From assembly GCF_000332515.2 (NCBI RefSeq), contig NZ_AOGZ02000014.1, positions 310,001-374,000 of the forward strand: a DNA stretch of 64,000 bases, written 5' to 3'. Positions 18,752 to 28,211 of the stretch are shown piece after piece. The position numbers were made by a program, and so were the translations under genes. The notes beneath the pieces are model-generated. The model made no database searches, was not told the DNA's origin, and worked only from the letters and a program-made list of their open reading frames with translations. Position 1 is the stretch's first letter, and the number at the start of each line of letters is the position of its first letter. The DNA comes from Leptospira wolbachii serovar Codice str. CDC (lineage in GTDB: Bacteria; Spirochaetota; Leptospiria; Leptospirales; Leptospiraceae).

Positions 18752-19447
18752 ATGAAATTCGTCGAACGAATTCTAAACACTTTGAGTTTCGGCGAGAAAT
18801 GGGCGGGAGGGATTTGTTTCCTTCTGCTCACTCTTCTCATGATTGCGGACGTTTCCAAACGAGAAGTAATCGATAAAGTTTTCAGTTGGATTATGGATGT
18901 AACAGAAGCCTATCCGAATACCAGTTTTGCTGGTTTTGTCGGTGATTGGAGTGTATACATTGCAGAATCCATCCACGGAGGAACCTCCGGATTTTTAGAG
19001 TGGCTCGGCCTTGGTGGAATCATTTGGGCACAAAAACTTTCCCTCTATTTTATGTTATGGGGAGGACTATTTGGTTCAGCCCTTGCAAGTGCCAAAGGCT
19101 CTCATCTCCGTCCAGAAATTGCAGACAAAGTATTACCAAAAGCATTGTTGCCTTACATCAAAATTGTAGAGCAGTGGGTAATTTCTGTTTTCTTTTTATT
19201 CCTAGCTTACCTCTCTGTCATTTATGTTCTAGAAAGTATCAGTTTAGATGAAGTGAATCCCGTAACGGAACTTCACTTATGGAAAGTACAAATCATTTTT
19301 CCTTACATCTTTCTCTCTATGGGTTTTAGACATTTGTGTTATGGAATTTTTCCAGCCCTCATTCCTTCCGATATCAATGAAGCAACAGAAGCATTGGAAC
19401 TTGCGGAAGCGGAACTTTTTGAACCAAACTCACGGGGGAATCGCTAA
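18752..19447 (+). CDS. dctQ: TRAP transporter small permease (DctQ)
   Basis: This 231-residue protein has four main hydrophobic segments (about residues 18-32, 87-115, 145-170, 185-205), the size and layout of a DctQ subunit with a longer loop between the first two. It contains the family feature of a late FPYIFLSMGFRHL. Together with DctM it forms the sodium-driven permease. The stop shares its last base with the dctM start (TAATG). Confidence 0.85.
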   Translation: MKFVERILNTLSFGEKWAGGICFLLLTLLMIADVSKREVIDKVFSWIMDVTEAYPNTSFAGFVGDWSVYIAESIHGGTSGFLEWLGLGGIIWAQKLSLYFMLWGGLFGSALASAKGSHLRPEIADKVLPKALLPYIKIVEQWVISVFFLFLAYLSVIYVLESISLDEVNPVTELHLWKVQIIFPYIFLSMGFRHLCYGIFPALIPSDINEATEALELAEAELFEPNSRGNR

Positions 19448-20748
19448 TGGGTTCTTGGGGAATACTCCTACTCTTACTCGCTTTAATTTTACTCAGACAA
19501 CCTTTGATTGTGCTTATGGGTGCGATCACTGTGTATTGTTATTACTTTTTACCAGACCCACCTCTTGAGTCCTTCCATGAACTCAACAGCATCATCGGGG
19601 ATTTATTCTTTGCAGGTGATAAGGAAATCCTACTGGCGATTCCTCTATTCATCATTGCCGGGAATCTAATGACCCATGGAAGTATTGCTAGGCGACTCAT
19701 TCGGATTGCCCAAGCGATGACTGCACCCATCCCAGCAGGCCTTGCGATTGCAGGGGTATTTTCCTGCGGAATTTTTGCTGCCATCTCTGGATCCTCTCCT
19801 GTGACTCTGATTGCCATCGGTGGACTGATGTATCCTTCCTTAACTAAGGCCGGTTACCCCACTCAGTTCTCCATGGGACTTCTTGCTTCCGGTGGAACTC
19901 TTGGGATCATCATCCCACCGAGTATTCCCATGATCGTCTATGCGATTATGGTAGGTGTTTCTGTTACCGATCTTTTCATTGCAGGGATTGGTCCTGGAAT
20001 TCTCCTTATGACCCTTCTCATGATCTACTCTGTGTTACGCGCAGGGAAAGTAGGTCGAGGAAAATGGGACTGGCAAGAAATTCGCATCGCATGGAAAGAA
20101 GGTGTTCTTGCCCTTCTTATGCCAGTGGTCATCCTCGGTGGAATTTACTCTGGATTTTTTACAGCAACGGAATCGGCAGCCATCGCAGTTTTTTATGCCA
20201 TCCTTGTAGAAGTGTTCATCCATAAAGAACTCAGTTTTCCTAAGATCCCTAAGATCATGGCGGAAAGTGCCGAGATGCTCGGGATTCTATTTCTCATTCT
20301 TATCCTTGCGGTAAGTTTGAACAAGTTCATGATCGAAAACGAAATTCCTCAGAATTTAGTAGCGACTATGTCTGGTCTCATTTCAAGCCCAGTCACCTTT
20401 CTCATTGGTGTAAACATATTGTTACTGATCGTGGGAATGTTCATGGATATCATGAGTGCGATTCTTGTTCTTGCACCTCTCCTGGCACCAATGGCTGTGA
20501 ACTATGGAATCAACCCAGTTCACTTCGGAATCATTATGATTGTGAATTTGGAAATTGGATATTTAACTCCACCAGTAGGTGTAAACTTATTTGTGGCTTC
20601 TGGTATCTTCAAACAACCGTTAGGTAAAGTCATCCAATCGGTAGCACCGATTGTAGGGCTCTTTCTGATTGGCCTTGTTCTCATCAGTTGGATTCCAGAC
20701 ATTTCGCTCGGTCTTTTAGGTGGAGAAGCGGCAGCACCAACACCGTAA
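19447..20748 (+). CDS. dctM: TRAP transporter large permease (DctM)
   Basis: This 433-residue multi-pass protein is a typical DctM: an early AIPLFIIAGNLMTHG, the signature SGSSPVTLIAIGGLMYPSL, GLLASGGTLGIIIPPSIPMIVYA, a later GMFMDIMSAILVLAPLLAPMA, and LEIGYLTPPVGVNLFV. These segments build the two pseudo-symmetric transport domains. It overlaps dctQ by one base and ends the operon just before a strong hairpin. Confidence 0.92.
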   Translation: MGSWGILLLLLALILLRQPLIVLMGAITVYCYYFLPDPPLESFHELNSIIGDLFFAGDKEILLAIPLFIIAGNLMTHGSIARRLIRIAQAMTAPIPAGLAIAGVFSCGIFAAISGSSPVTLIAIGGLMYPSLTKAGYPTQFSMGLLASGGTLGIIIPPSIPMIVYAIMVGVSVTDLFIAGIGPGILLMTLLMIYSVLRAGKVGRGKWDWQEIRIAWKEGVLALLMPVVILGGIYSGFFTATESAAIAVFYAILVEVFIHKELSFPKIPKIMAESAEMLGILFLILILAVSLNKFMIENEIPQNLVATMSGLISSPVTFLIGVNILLLIVGMFMDIMSAILVLAPLLAPMAVNYGINPVHFGIIMIVNLEIGYLTPPVGVNLFVASGIFKQPLGKVIQSVAPIVGLFLIGLVLISWIPDISLGLLGGEAAAPTP

Positions 20749-20845
20749 TCGAAACTTAATGAATCGATGATTCTTTTTGCTGGAATGGCTCGGACTTCCA
20801 ATCAGTTCGCATGGCAAAAAGAATCAGAATCAGGAATAAAAAAAG

Positions 20846-20871
20846 CCGGGGATTTTCTCCGGTTTTTTTTT
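20846..20871. terminator. Bidirectional rho-independent terminator
   Basis: CCGGGGA and TCTCCGG (20846-20852 and 20856-20862) form a 7-bp stem with a TTT loop, preceded by an A-run and followed by nine T residues. It terminates the TRAP operon on the plus strand and, because the flanks are symmetrical, the J-domain operon on the minus strand, whose stop codon it touches. Confidence 0.85.
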
Positions 20872-21400
20872 AACTCCACCAAACTTTAAGGCGTTCCAAA
20901 GAATCTTTGGCATCTTTTGCCCAAAGACTTGTAGAATGCTTTTTTAAAATCTCTGTATAGACAGAAAGAACGGGTTCTAAGTCCTTTCTCAGTTGAACCA
21001 ATTCCTTATTTAAGTTTTCCGAAAGTTCAATGGGATGGAGATCTCGTTTTTCATAATAACGCAAAATGGCTTTGGTTTCCTTTTCCTTGGCCTGCTTGTA
21101 TTCATGAAATATTGGATCTTTAGAAGGTTTGACCGAAGGACTGTTTGTATCTGCATCTCCATACCGACCTCCACTTCCTTCGGCCACAACTTCCTCTTCG
21201 GGATGGATGAGAAGATAGTCTTTTAAGGATTCGTAATGTTTATTTAGTTCTAAAAACATAACATCACTTGTAAATTCGCCGGAATCAGGATGGTATTTTT
21301 TTGCTAGTTTGTGATAGGATTCCTTGAGTTCGGATTCCGTAAATCCGGGAGAGAGGCCTAAAAAATGGAGGGAATCATTTAACAGTAATTTTTTGTCCAT
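20870..21400 (-). CDS. J-domain (DnaJ-like) protein
   Basis: This 176-residue protein has an N-terminal J domain with the diagnostic HPD motif in HKLAKKYHPDSGEF at about residues 31-43. There is no G/F or zinc-finger region, so it is not DnaJ itself. The rest is an acidic linker and helices. J domains stimulate Hsp70 ATPase. It overlaps the coiled-coil gene before it by 22 bases and follows fliS, so it may belong to a flagellar operon. Confidence 0.8.
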   Translation of the reverse strand: MDKKLLLNDSLHFLGLSPGFTESELKESYHKLAKKYHPDSGEFTSDVMFLELNKHYESLKDYLLIHPEEEVVAEGSGGRYGDADTNSPSVKPSKDPIFHEYKQAKEKETKAILRYYEKRDLHPIELSENLNKELVQLRKDLEPVLSVYTEILKKHSTSLWAKDAKDSLERLKVWWS

Positions 21401-21792
21401 GAGAGACCGGAGGACTGCATCAAATGTGATTTCAATCTACGTTTGATACTGAATTCCCAGTATTCTTTTTTACTCTCATTCATTTCGAAAACAAGCAATT
21501 CTTGCACTTTCTCTTGTAGATTTCTAGCCTCATCCAATCTTTCAAAAACAGTTTCCGAAATGGCAATCTCATCTTCTGAGTACACTTCCATTTCCTGTCT
21601 TTCCCAAAGTTCCCGGTCGACTTCTTCCAACTTCCTTACATAAGTCTCATTTTTAAACTCCAACTTCACTGCTGTATCCGCATCTCTGTAAGAAAGTAAT
21701 TCTTCTTCTCTTTTCAAATTGGAGATAAGAGAATCTAAGTATTGGATTTTTTTCTGTAAAAGTTGTTTGGTAGTTTGTTTGGATGAAGTCAT
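21379..21792 (-). CDS. Coiled-coil protein, possible FlgN-like chaperone
   Basis: From ATG 21792 this is a 137-residue, highly charged, all-helical protein (KKIQYLDSLISNLKREEELL). Size, helix content and its place directly after fliS suggest a flagellar chaperone of the FlgN type, but no diagnostic motif is visible. A TTG at 21810, right after the fliS stop with GGATAA in front, is an alternative start adding six residues. Confidence 0.55.
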   Translation of the reverse strand: MTSSKQTTKQLLQKKIQYLDSLISNLKREEELLSYRDADTAVKLEFKNETYVRKLEEVDRELWERQEMEVYSEDEIAISETVFERLDEARNLQEKVQELLVFEMNESKKEYWEFSIKRRLKSHLMQSSGLSWTKNYC

Positions 21793-21810
21793 AGATTTGT
21801 AAGTATTCAA

Positions 21811-22257
21811 TTATCCAGTAATCGAAATTCCTGTAGGCCGTGTGCCGGGAGCTGTATTTGGGTTGGGAGTGTCTTTTTTTTCTAACTCTTCCCAGGAGAT
21901 TTTTAACTCGATGAGGATTTTGATACACTCTTCGATGATCACTTTGTCCTTGAGCATATTCGCTTCTAACAAACGTTTCTTCAAATAAACATATAAGGAC
22001 AAGAGGTTATTTGCCACTTCTTTCCCCTCTTCCATATTGAGAGAAAGTAGAAGTTCGGTAATGATGTCTTGGGTTTTGATGATATTGTTGTTCACAACAT
22101 CATACTTTCTGGGAGTCATATTGTCTTTTGCCACACCAAGGAATCGGATGGCTCCGTCGAAGAGCATCACAATCAATTTGATTTGGCTAACGGTAGATAT
22201 CTCATTGGCTTTGTATTCATTGTAAGCAGAGGCACCGGTTTTTCTCGCAAGCGACAT
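21811..22257 (-). CDS. fliS: Flagellar export chaperone FliS
   Basis: This 148-residue helical protein has the FliS pattern: an early AYNEYKANEI, then LIVMLFDGAIRFLG and NIIKTQDIITELLLSLNMEEGKE. FliS binds the flagellin C-terminus in the cytoplasm and keeps it from polymerising before export. The start is fixed by a strong AGGAG seven bases before ATG 22257; an in-frame extension upstream is rejected. It leads a three-gene minus-strand operon. Confidence 0.88.
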   Translation of the reverse strand: MSLARKTGASAYNEYKANEISTVSQIKLIVMLFDGAIRFLGVAKDNMTPRKYDVVNNNIIKTQDIITELLLSLNMEEGKEVANNLLSLYVYLKKRLLEANMLKDKVIIEECIKILIELKISWEELEKKDTPNPNTAPGTRPTGISITG

Positions 22258-22334
22258 TTTTTTCTCCTGAGTATTCCCATCGACCAAAAAGGATACTTGC
22301 TTAATGACCCAAGTGAATATTCTTAGAATATCAG

Positions 22335-22949
22335 ATGGGAAAAATAAAACGTGTCGTTTTTTTGGCCTCAGGAAGAGGATCCAATTTTACCGCTTCCGTC
22401 GAGTACATTCGAAAAAAAAAGCTAAAGCTCGACCTGGTTGCCCTTGTAACAGACAACCCAGAGGCCAAAGCTCTAGGGATCGCCAAATCCTTTGGAATTC
22501 CTACAAAAGTCATTCCTTACGCCACCTATGCTCAAAAAACCGACTACCATAAGGATTTACTCGGCGAGGTGGAAAACCTGAATCCCGACCTCATTGTGGC
22601 TTGCGGGTACATGCGGATCCTAAAATCTGAATTTGTCCGTCGGTTTCGAAATAAGATCATCAATGTCCACCCCAGTCTTCTCCCGGCCTTTCCCGGTCTC
22701 GATTCCCAAAAGCAGGCCCTAGATTACGGAGTGAAAGTGGCAGGTTGTACGGTTCATTTTGTGGAGGAAGGTGTGGACACAGGTCCCATCATATTGCAAA
22801 AAGCGATTGCCATTGCCCCCGAGTGGACTGAAAAAGAACTATCCCTTGCAATCCTTACGGAAGAACATAAAATCCTTCCTCTCGCTATACAACTGTTTTG
22901 TGAAGATAAATTAAAAATCAAAGAACGAAAGGTAGAAATCCTAAAATGA
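22335..22949 (+). CDS. purN: Phosphoribosylglycinamide formyltransferase
   Basis: PurN transfers a formyl group from 10-formyl-THF to GAR in purine synthesis. The 204-residue protein has the family features: LASGRGSNF near the start, [13 protein letters not shown], and [17 protein letters not shown] holding the catalytic His and Asp. Length is normal. It overlaps purH by four bases (ATGA), so two formyl-transfer steps of the pathway are coupled. Confidence 0.93.
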   Translation: MGKIKRVVFLASGRGSNFTASVEYIRKKKLKLDLVALVTDNPEAKALGIAKSFGIPTKVIPYATYAQKTDYHKDLLGEVENLNPDLIVACGYMRILKSEFVRRFRNKIINVHPSLLPAFPGLDSQKQALDYGVKVAGCTVHFVEEGVDTGPIILQKAIAIAPEWTEKELSLAILTEEHKILPLAIQLFCEDKLKIKERKVEILK

Positions 22950-24487
22950 TCGAAATCAAAAGAGCACTCGTATCCGTATCCGACAAAGCCGGAATTACGG
23001 AAATCTGTTCCTTCTTAGCGAAAAACGGTGTGGAAATTCTTTCCACCGGTGGAACCTATGATGCCCTCTCCAAAGCAGGAATCCCTGTCAAAAAAGTAGA
23101 TGAGTTTACTGGTTTTCCAGAAATCCTCCACGGCCGAGTGAAAACTCTCCATCCAAAAATCCATGGCGGACTTCTGGGTGATACCACAAACCCCGACCAT
23201 GTGAAACAAATGGAGAGCAATGGAATTGTTCCCATCACGCTTGTGATTGTGAATTTGTATCCGTTTGTCAAAACAGTAATGAAACCAGATGTCACACTGG
23301 AAGATGCCATTGAAAACATTGATATCGGTGGACCATCTATGCTCCGTTCGGCGGCAAAAAATCATAAAAACGTAGTGGTCCTCACAGATCCAAAAGACTA
23401 TGAATCTTTCCAATCAGAGTTTACAGCGAACAAAGGAAAAATTTCTCGGGAAACTGCATTTCAATATGCCGCCAAAGTATTTTCCGAAACTGCCTCTTAC
23501 GATTCAGCGATCTCCACATTTTTTAATAAAAAACTCGATATCAAATACCCTGATAAAATCACTTTAGCATTTAACAAAAAACAAAAACTTCGTTACGGCG
23601 AAAACCCACACCAAGACGCCGCGTTCTACGAACCGCTATTTATCAAATCACAGTTTGAAGCCTTACAAGGAAAAGAACTCTCTTTCAATAATATGTTGGA
23701 TTTTGATGCGGCCTTCCATGTAGCAAGTCTACTTCCAAAAAATGCAGTTTCCATCGTAAAACATTTAAATCCTTGTGGGATAGCTTTTGGCGAAACGGTT
23801 TTAGAATCTTTTGAACTTGCAAGAAAAACAGATCCTATTTCTGCTTTTGGTGGAATCATCGGAATCCATGGCCGTGTGGAAAAAGAATCTGCCGAAGAAA
23901 TGACAAAAAACTTTGTGGAAGGAGTCATTGCCGAAAGTTTTTCAGACGAAGCATTGGAGATTTTCGCAAAAAAACCTAACGTTCGTTTGATCCCCATAGC
24001 CAAATTTGATGAAGCACTAGACGAACTTGATTTACGTTCCCTGCATCATGGCCTACTCATTCAAAATCGCGACTATGATTTGATTACCAGAGACAAATTA
24101 AAAATTGTTTCCAAAAAACAACCAACGGCAGATGACTTAGAAGGTTTGATGTTTGCTTGGAACTGTGTGAAGTTTATCAAATCCAATGCCATTGTCTATA
24201 CCGACCAAAACTCTACACTTGGAATTGGGGCCGGACAAATGTCTCGCGTGGACTCGGTCGAACTCGGCGCCACGAAAGCCCAAAAAGTAGGCCTCTCTGT
24301 TGTGGGTTCTTATGTGGGCAGTGATGCCTTCTTTCCTTTCCGTGATGGGATCGATGCCATTGCCAAAGTAGGTGCGAAAGCAATCATCCAACCAGGTGGA
24401 TCCATCCGAGACGAAGAAGTAATCCAAGCAGCTGACGAACATGGGCTTATCATGGTCTTTACTAGAATGAGGCATTTCCGTCACTAA
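22946..24487 (+). CDS. purH: Bifunctional AICAR formyltransferase/IMP cyclohydrolase
   Basis: PurH carries out the last two steps of IMP synthesis. The 513-residue protein has an N-terminal MGS-like cyclohydrolase domain ([32 protein letters not shown]) and a C-terminal transformylase domain ([34 protein letters not shown]). Length is full. The stop shares one base with the next gene start (TAATG), so a membrane protein of unknown function is co-transcribed. Confidence 0.95.
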   Translation: MIEIKRALVSVSDKAGITEICSFLAKNGVEILSTGGTYDALSKAGIPVKKVDEFTGFPEILHGRVKTLHPKIHGGLLGDTTNPDHVKQMESNGIVPITLVIVNLYPFVKTVMKPDVTLEDAIENIDIGGPSMLRSAAKNHKNVVVLTDPKDYESFQSEFTANKGKISRETAFQYAAKVFSETASYDSAISTFFNKKLDIKYPDKITLAFNKKQKLRYGENPHQDAAFYEPLFIKSQFEALQGKELSFNNMLDFDAAFHVASLLPKNAVSIVKHLNPCGIAFGETVLESFELARKTDPISAFGGIIGIHGRVEKESAEEMTKNFVEGVIAESFSDEALEIFAKKPNVRLIPIAKFDEALDELDLRSLHHGLLIQNRDYDLITRDKLKIVSKKQPTADDLEGLMFAWNCVKFIKSNAIVYTDQNSTLGIGAGQMSRVDSVELGATKAQKVGLSVVGSYVGSDAFFPFRDGIDAIAKVGAKAIIQPGGSIRDEEVIQAADEHGLIMVFTRMRHFRH

Positions 24488-25200
24488 TGGAATTTTTTCT
24501 TTTCCTCCTATTTCTCACATTCTTTTGTTTGGTGACGGCTGTAATAGTTTATTACGTTAAGATACTTTTCTTTTCTGCCAAAACCAATTACAGAAGGGAA
24601 GAACTAACAGACATTCGTGGGGATGTATTCCGCATTTGCCTGGATGTTTTGGAATCGGGAGGAAACTTGGTCTATGGAGTCGTATCCTTTTTAGGAGCCG
24701 CCCTCTTTGTTTGGCTTTGGTCGCTTCTTGGATCCTTACTCGGAGAGAAGGGACCTGGAGCCTTCGAACATATCTTCCATATACCGATTTTCTTTTTGGC
24801 CGTTTTCTTTTCCTTCCCCTTCCTGAAAGAAGCCTACAAAGGAGAACGAACCCTTAAGCTGGTCAAACCCGTTCTCTCCGGTCTTGCTCTTGGAAATTTA
24901 TCAGCGGGGGCTGTCCACTATGGTCTCGACCGAGACCTCTTCTTTTTGTTTTACCTCCTCCTCCTCCTCTTACAAATTCCTATTCTAGTCTTTCTCTGGA
25001 ACCGAGAACCAATCTTCGGTATGAGTTTTGAGGAAAGTCCATCCGCTTTCTATGAATCAGAAGACGATTGGGGTTCTCCCACCTCATCAGCGGATCCAGC
25101 AACAAATAACGATTGGGAAGCAGAGGAAGATGGACCCTTTACCAACGAGGCAGATGACTTCGGGCTCGGAGACGACCCATTCCCGGACGAATTTAAGTAA
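24487..25200 (+). CDS. Membrane protein with acidic C-terminal tail, hypothetical
   Basis: This 237-residue protein has about five hydrophobic segments (residues about 3-25, 60-85, 95-115, 125-140, 150-167), followed by a 60-residue acidic, Asp/Glu-rich and probably disordered tail. No family recognised. The one-base overlap with purH indicates co-translation but does not imply a purine role. Confidence 0.65.
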   Translation: MEFFLFLLFLTFFCLVTAVIVYYVKILFFSAKTNYRREELTDIRGDVFRICLDVLESGGNLVYGVVSFLGAALFVWLWSLLGSLLGEKGPGAFEHIFHIPIFFLAVFFSFPFLKEAYKGERTLKLVKPVLSGLALGNLSAGAVHYGLDRDLFFLFYLLLLLLQIPILVFLWNREPIFGMSFEESPSAFYESEDDWGSPTSSADPATNNDWEAEEDGPFTNEADDFGLGDDPFPDEFK

Positions 25201-25243
25201 GAAACCGGTTCTCTTTTTTCCTCCTTCGGCCGATAGAAATGAT

Positions 25244-25915
25244 ATGAAGAAATACCTATTTTTCCTTCTTTTTTGCCTACCAGGATTCCTTTCTGCTCAA
25301 ACTGAAATTCCCAATAGTTTGGATGGATTTGCAGAAGCTTCTTGGGGGATGACCTTTGAATCCATCCGCGAAAAATTTTTGTCTATGGCAACCAATCCGG
25401 AATCAAAGGAAAAAATCGAACTCTTAAATGAAAAGAAAGAAGAAAGTCTTCTTATCAAACGGAATGGAATCTTCTACCTGTATCGTTTTTATAAAACACC
25501 GGAACTATTGAAAGAAGTTCGCCCGAAACGAGAGGGCGCAGCAGAAGCCGACCCTAGTATCGATGGGCAGACAGAATTCCGTGAAAATGGAATTCTATTT
25601 TCTGTGGGTGTCACATTCAATTTGGTTCCTACAGAAAAAATTAAAGAAAAAATGGAAAAGAAATATGGCAAACCCAGAAAGGAATCCATTGGGGATGATA
25701 AGGTTTCTGGAGCTGCCATTTGGGAACTTGTGGAAAGAAGAGAGAACCCTCCCCGCGGTGGATTTGCTGTAGTTTGGAGAGAAGGTTACAAAAAAGCACC
25801 TTACACACGTAGGATTGATTACTTTTCTGCCAATCTCAAAGAGGTCATCGCCAAGGATTATGTAGATTTCTTCAGCGTTCAAGAAACAAAAACCTTGCGG
25901 GATTTAATCCCGTAG
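25244..25915 (+). CDS. Exported hypothetical protein
   Basis: ATG 25244 gives a 223-residue protein with a clean signal peptide (MKKYLFFLLFCLPGFLSAQ). An in-frame extension into the previous gene is rejected because it would bury the signal. The mature part begins LDGFAEASWGMTFESIREKF, a pattern common in spirochaetal periplasmic proteins of unknown function, and is Lys-rich. Confidence 0.7.
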   Translation: MKKYLFFLLFCLPGFLSAQTEIPNSLDGFAEASWGMTFESIREKFLSMATNPESKEKIELLNEKKEESLLIKRNGIFYLYRFYKTPELLKEVRPKREGAAEADPSIDGQTEFRENGILFSVGVTFNLVPTEKIKEKMEKKYGKPRKESIGDDKVSGAAIWELVERRENPPRGGFAVVWREGYKKAPYTRRIDYFSANLKEVIAKDYVDFFSVQETKTLRDLIP

Positions 25916-25966
25916 TTACCCTGTCTCGTGAGGCTTGGCAAACCAATGCCAAGCATACGAGGCAAA

Positions 25967-26611
25967 ATGAATTTATTTTTAGACACAGCCAACATAGACG
26001 AAATTAAAAAAGTCCATGAACTTGGTCTCCTAGATGGGATCACCACGAACCCATCCATCATCGCAAAATCCGGCCGTAAGTTCACGGAAGTCATCAAAGA
26101 AATTTGTAGTTTTGTAAAAGGTCCTGTGAGTGCCGAAGTTCTTGCAACAGACGCACCAACTATGATCAAAGAAGGTTTAGAGCTTTCTAAAATTGCAGAA
26201 AACGTAGTCGTAAAGGTTCCACTCATCCCAGAAGGAATCAAAGCTGTGAAAGCATTCTCCGAACAAGGAATCCAAACCAACGTAACCCTTTGTTTCACCG
26301 CTAACCAAGCCCTACTTGCAGCCAAAGCTGGTGCCAGTTATATCTCTCCATTTGTGGGTCGTTTGGATGATATTGGATATGATGGATTGGAACTCATTTC
26401 TGAGATCCGAGATATTTATGACAACTACGGAATCGAAACACAAATCCTTGCAGCATCGGTTCGCCACCCCATCCACTTCAAAGAAGTAGCTCTTCGTGGT
26501 GCTGACTGTGTCACATTACCTTATTCTGTGTTTGAAATGCTTTTCAAACACCCACTCACTGATAGTGGCCTTGCAAAGTTTGTAGAAGATTCAAAAAAAC
26601 TAAACTGGTAA
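25967..26611 (+). CDS. fsa: Fsa/TalC-type transaldolase
   Basis: This 214-residue protein is a short transaldolase ([25 protein letters not shown], Schiff-base Lys83 in VVVKVPLI, and [14 protein letters not shown]). The subfamily includes both true transaldolases of the pentose phosphate pathway and fructose-6-phosphate aldolases; residues to separate these were not checked. The ATG at 25967 follows a GAGG site; an in-frame ATG 13 codons upstream would add a non-conserved tail. Confidence 0.88.
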   Translation: MNLFLDTANIDEIKKVHELGLLDGITTNPSIIAKSGRKFTEVIKEICSFVKGPVSAEVLATDAPTMIKEGLELSKIAENVVVKVPLIPEGIKAVKAFSEQGIQTNVTLCFTANQALLAAKAGASYISPFVGRLDDIGYDGLELISEIRDIYDNYGIETQILAASVRHPIHFKEVALRGADCVTLPYSVFEMLFKHPLTDSGLAKFVEDSKKLNW

Positions 26612-26615
26612 AAAT

Positions 26616-27068
26616 CTAAAACCACACCACCGGATACTTTCGGTGGTGGACCAAATTATTCACAACAAGAGCATTTACAAGTAGAATCAAAACTCCGATT
26701 AGAACCGGAAATAAGATAAAATCCACTCCTACCCCTCCAAGCACACCAATCATAGCCGTCGCACCACCTGGTGGATGTAAGGTGTGAGTCCAATACATTA
26801 CAAAAATCGAAAGTCCCACAGAAAATCCAATGGTGAAAAAATTGGTTCCGAGTGTAGCAACAAGAATCACCGCTATGGTCGCGGAAATCAAATGTCCCCC
26901 AATTAAATTTCTGGGTTGGGAAAGAGGCGCATCTGGCACGGCAAATAAAAGCACTGCCGTTGCCCCGAACGAACCAATGAGAAGCGAATGTCCGGACAAA
27001 TTTGTAATGGCAAGAATGGACCAGATCGATACAGTACTGCTAATCAAACTCCATATCGCAAACCGCAA
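26616..27068 (-). CDS. HPP-family integral membrane protein
   Basis: The protein has four hydrophobic segments and the family signature HTLHPPGGATAMIG at about residues 95-110. HPP proteins are inner-membrane proteins; some plant members carry nitrite. There is no ATG start. The frame stays open upstream and encodes a plausible basic N-terminus (KSRFKSLPNKIKAPL) back to a stop in the previous gene, so translation may begin at TTG 27068 or at CTG 27140, overlapping the DUF1574 gene. Confidence 0.78.
   Translation of the reverse strand: MRFAIWSLISSTVSIWSILAITNLSGHSLLIGSFGATAVLLFAVPDAPLSQPRNLIGGHLISATIAVILVATLGTNFFTIGFSVGLSIFVMYWTHTLHPPGGATAMIGVLGGVGVDFILFPVLIGVLILLVNALVVNNLVHHRKYPVVWF
26625..26648. 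terminator. Inverted repeat between fsa and the HPP gene
   Basis: CACCACCG (26625-26632) and CGGTGGTG (26641-26648) form a perfect 8-bp stem with an 8-base loop. It lies just past the fsa stop and within the last codons of the converging HPP gene. No long T-run follows, so its use as a terminator is inferred from position. Confidence 0.4.
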
Positions 27069-27129
27069 GGAACGTTCTTTGCGTTTTACGGTAAGAGGTG
27101 CTTTGATTTTATTTGGTAAACTTTTAAAT

Positions 27130-28161
27130 CTACTTTTCAGCGTAGTTCACCCAAATCTCTTTCATCTGGTCGATAAAACAAAATGCAGATTGGTGAGAAG
27201 CATCGTTAAATAAATCGCAAGTTCCATCTTTGTTCCAATTCAATGGATAAGCACCATAGGAAGTACTGAGTGATTCCATCGGATCCCACCAAACTTCCTT
27301 TATATGAAATTTCTCATAATACTTATAATAATCACCATATACCTTAGGCCAAAGAACAAGGGTTTTGATATGATTCTTCTTTGTTAACTCCAAAAATGCT
27401 TCCACATAAGGTTTCTGTGATTCACCCAGTGAATAAGTGCTCATATACAAACTTCCGATACGCAGGGTATCTTTTTTGATTTTTTCTATGGGGTTGGACT
27501 GCACCCCATAGATCAAATACTCTCCCTTTGTATAATTGATGAGTTGGAACTCTTGGTTATACTTAGATTTGTATTCTCTTAGTTTTCCTTGTTTGACCCT
27601 TGAGCTAAAGAGGGAAAGGTTTAACTCCACACTGCGAATGACAAAGAGTTTATCCAAAAAGAATTTCCATTTTTCTTTTAGAGGAATGTCTTTCCAAACT
27701 ATGTCCAAACAATCCTTGTCACATCCCATTCGTAAAAACGGCGACAAGATAAATCCTTTATTGTCATCGAAGGCTTCTGGACTGAGTGATAGAATCACAA
27801 ACTCAGGTTTGACCCCCGAATCCAAAATTCTTTTTAATTGGATATAGGAATTCATTGGAATTCCTTGAGGGCTACTGAAATTGTATAGAGTCCAATCTTT
27901 ACGGTAAGGATCAGGGATTCCTAATTCAGAAAAAGGATAAGAACGCGAATCCCCAAAAACAAGTGTCAGTTTCTTTTCATCAATTTCCTTGTCACTTAAT
28001 AGTCGCTTGGCGAGCACTGTTCGTTGGAAATAAAAAACAGAATTGCCTGCTTGTAGGAACTCCCCATGAAAGACTGGCAAAAGGAAAATTTTATCTACCA
28101 AAAAGACAAATAAAAAAAGAAACACTGGATACAATAAAAACGGTTTTGATTTCAAAAACAC
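27130..28161 (-). CDS. DUF1574-family protein
   Basis: This 343-residue protein has an N-terminal membrane anchor (residues about 8-28) and an extracytoplasmic domain. The segments LVFGDSRSYPFSELG and NFSSPQGIPMNSY resemble the DUF1574 family, which is common in Leptospira and may have an SGNH-like fold with the Ser in GDSR. A late NDASHQS could hold the matching Asp and His. No reaction is established for the family. The 3' end overlaps possible upstream starts of the HPP gene. Confidence 0.7.
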   Translation of the reverse strand: MFLKSKPFLLYPVFLFLFVFLVDKIFLLPVFHGEFLQAGNSVFYFQRTVLAKRLLSDKEIDEKKLTLVFGDSRSYPFSELGIPDPYRKDWTLYNFSSPQGIPMNSYIQLKRILDSGVKPEFVILSLSPEAFDDNKGFILSPFLRMGCDKDCLDIVWKDIPLKEKWKFFLDKLFVIRSVELNLSLFSSRVKQGKLREYKSKYNQEFQLINYTKGEYLIYGVQSNPIEKIKKDTLRIGSLYMSTYSLGESQKPYVEAFLELTKKNHIKTLVLWPKVYGDYYKYYEKFHIKEVWWDPMESLSTSYGAYPLNWNKDGTCDLFNDASHQSAFCFIDQMKEIWVNYAEK

Positions 28162-28211
28162 AAATCCCCTAACCTCACCATTTTAAGACCGGATTGGATT
28201 CTTCAACCAAA

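Noticed and set aside
25028..25243. Upstream extension of the exported protein at 25244
   Set aside because: It would lie inside the preceding gene in another frame and place the signal peptide in the middle of the protein.
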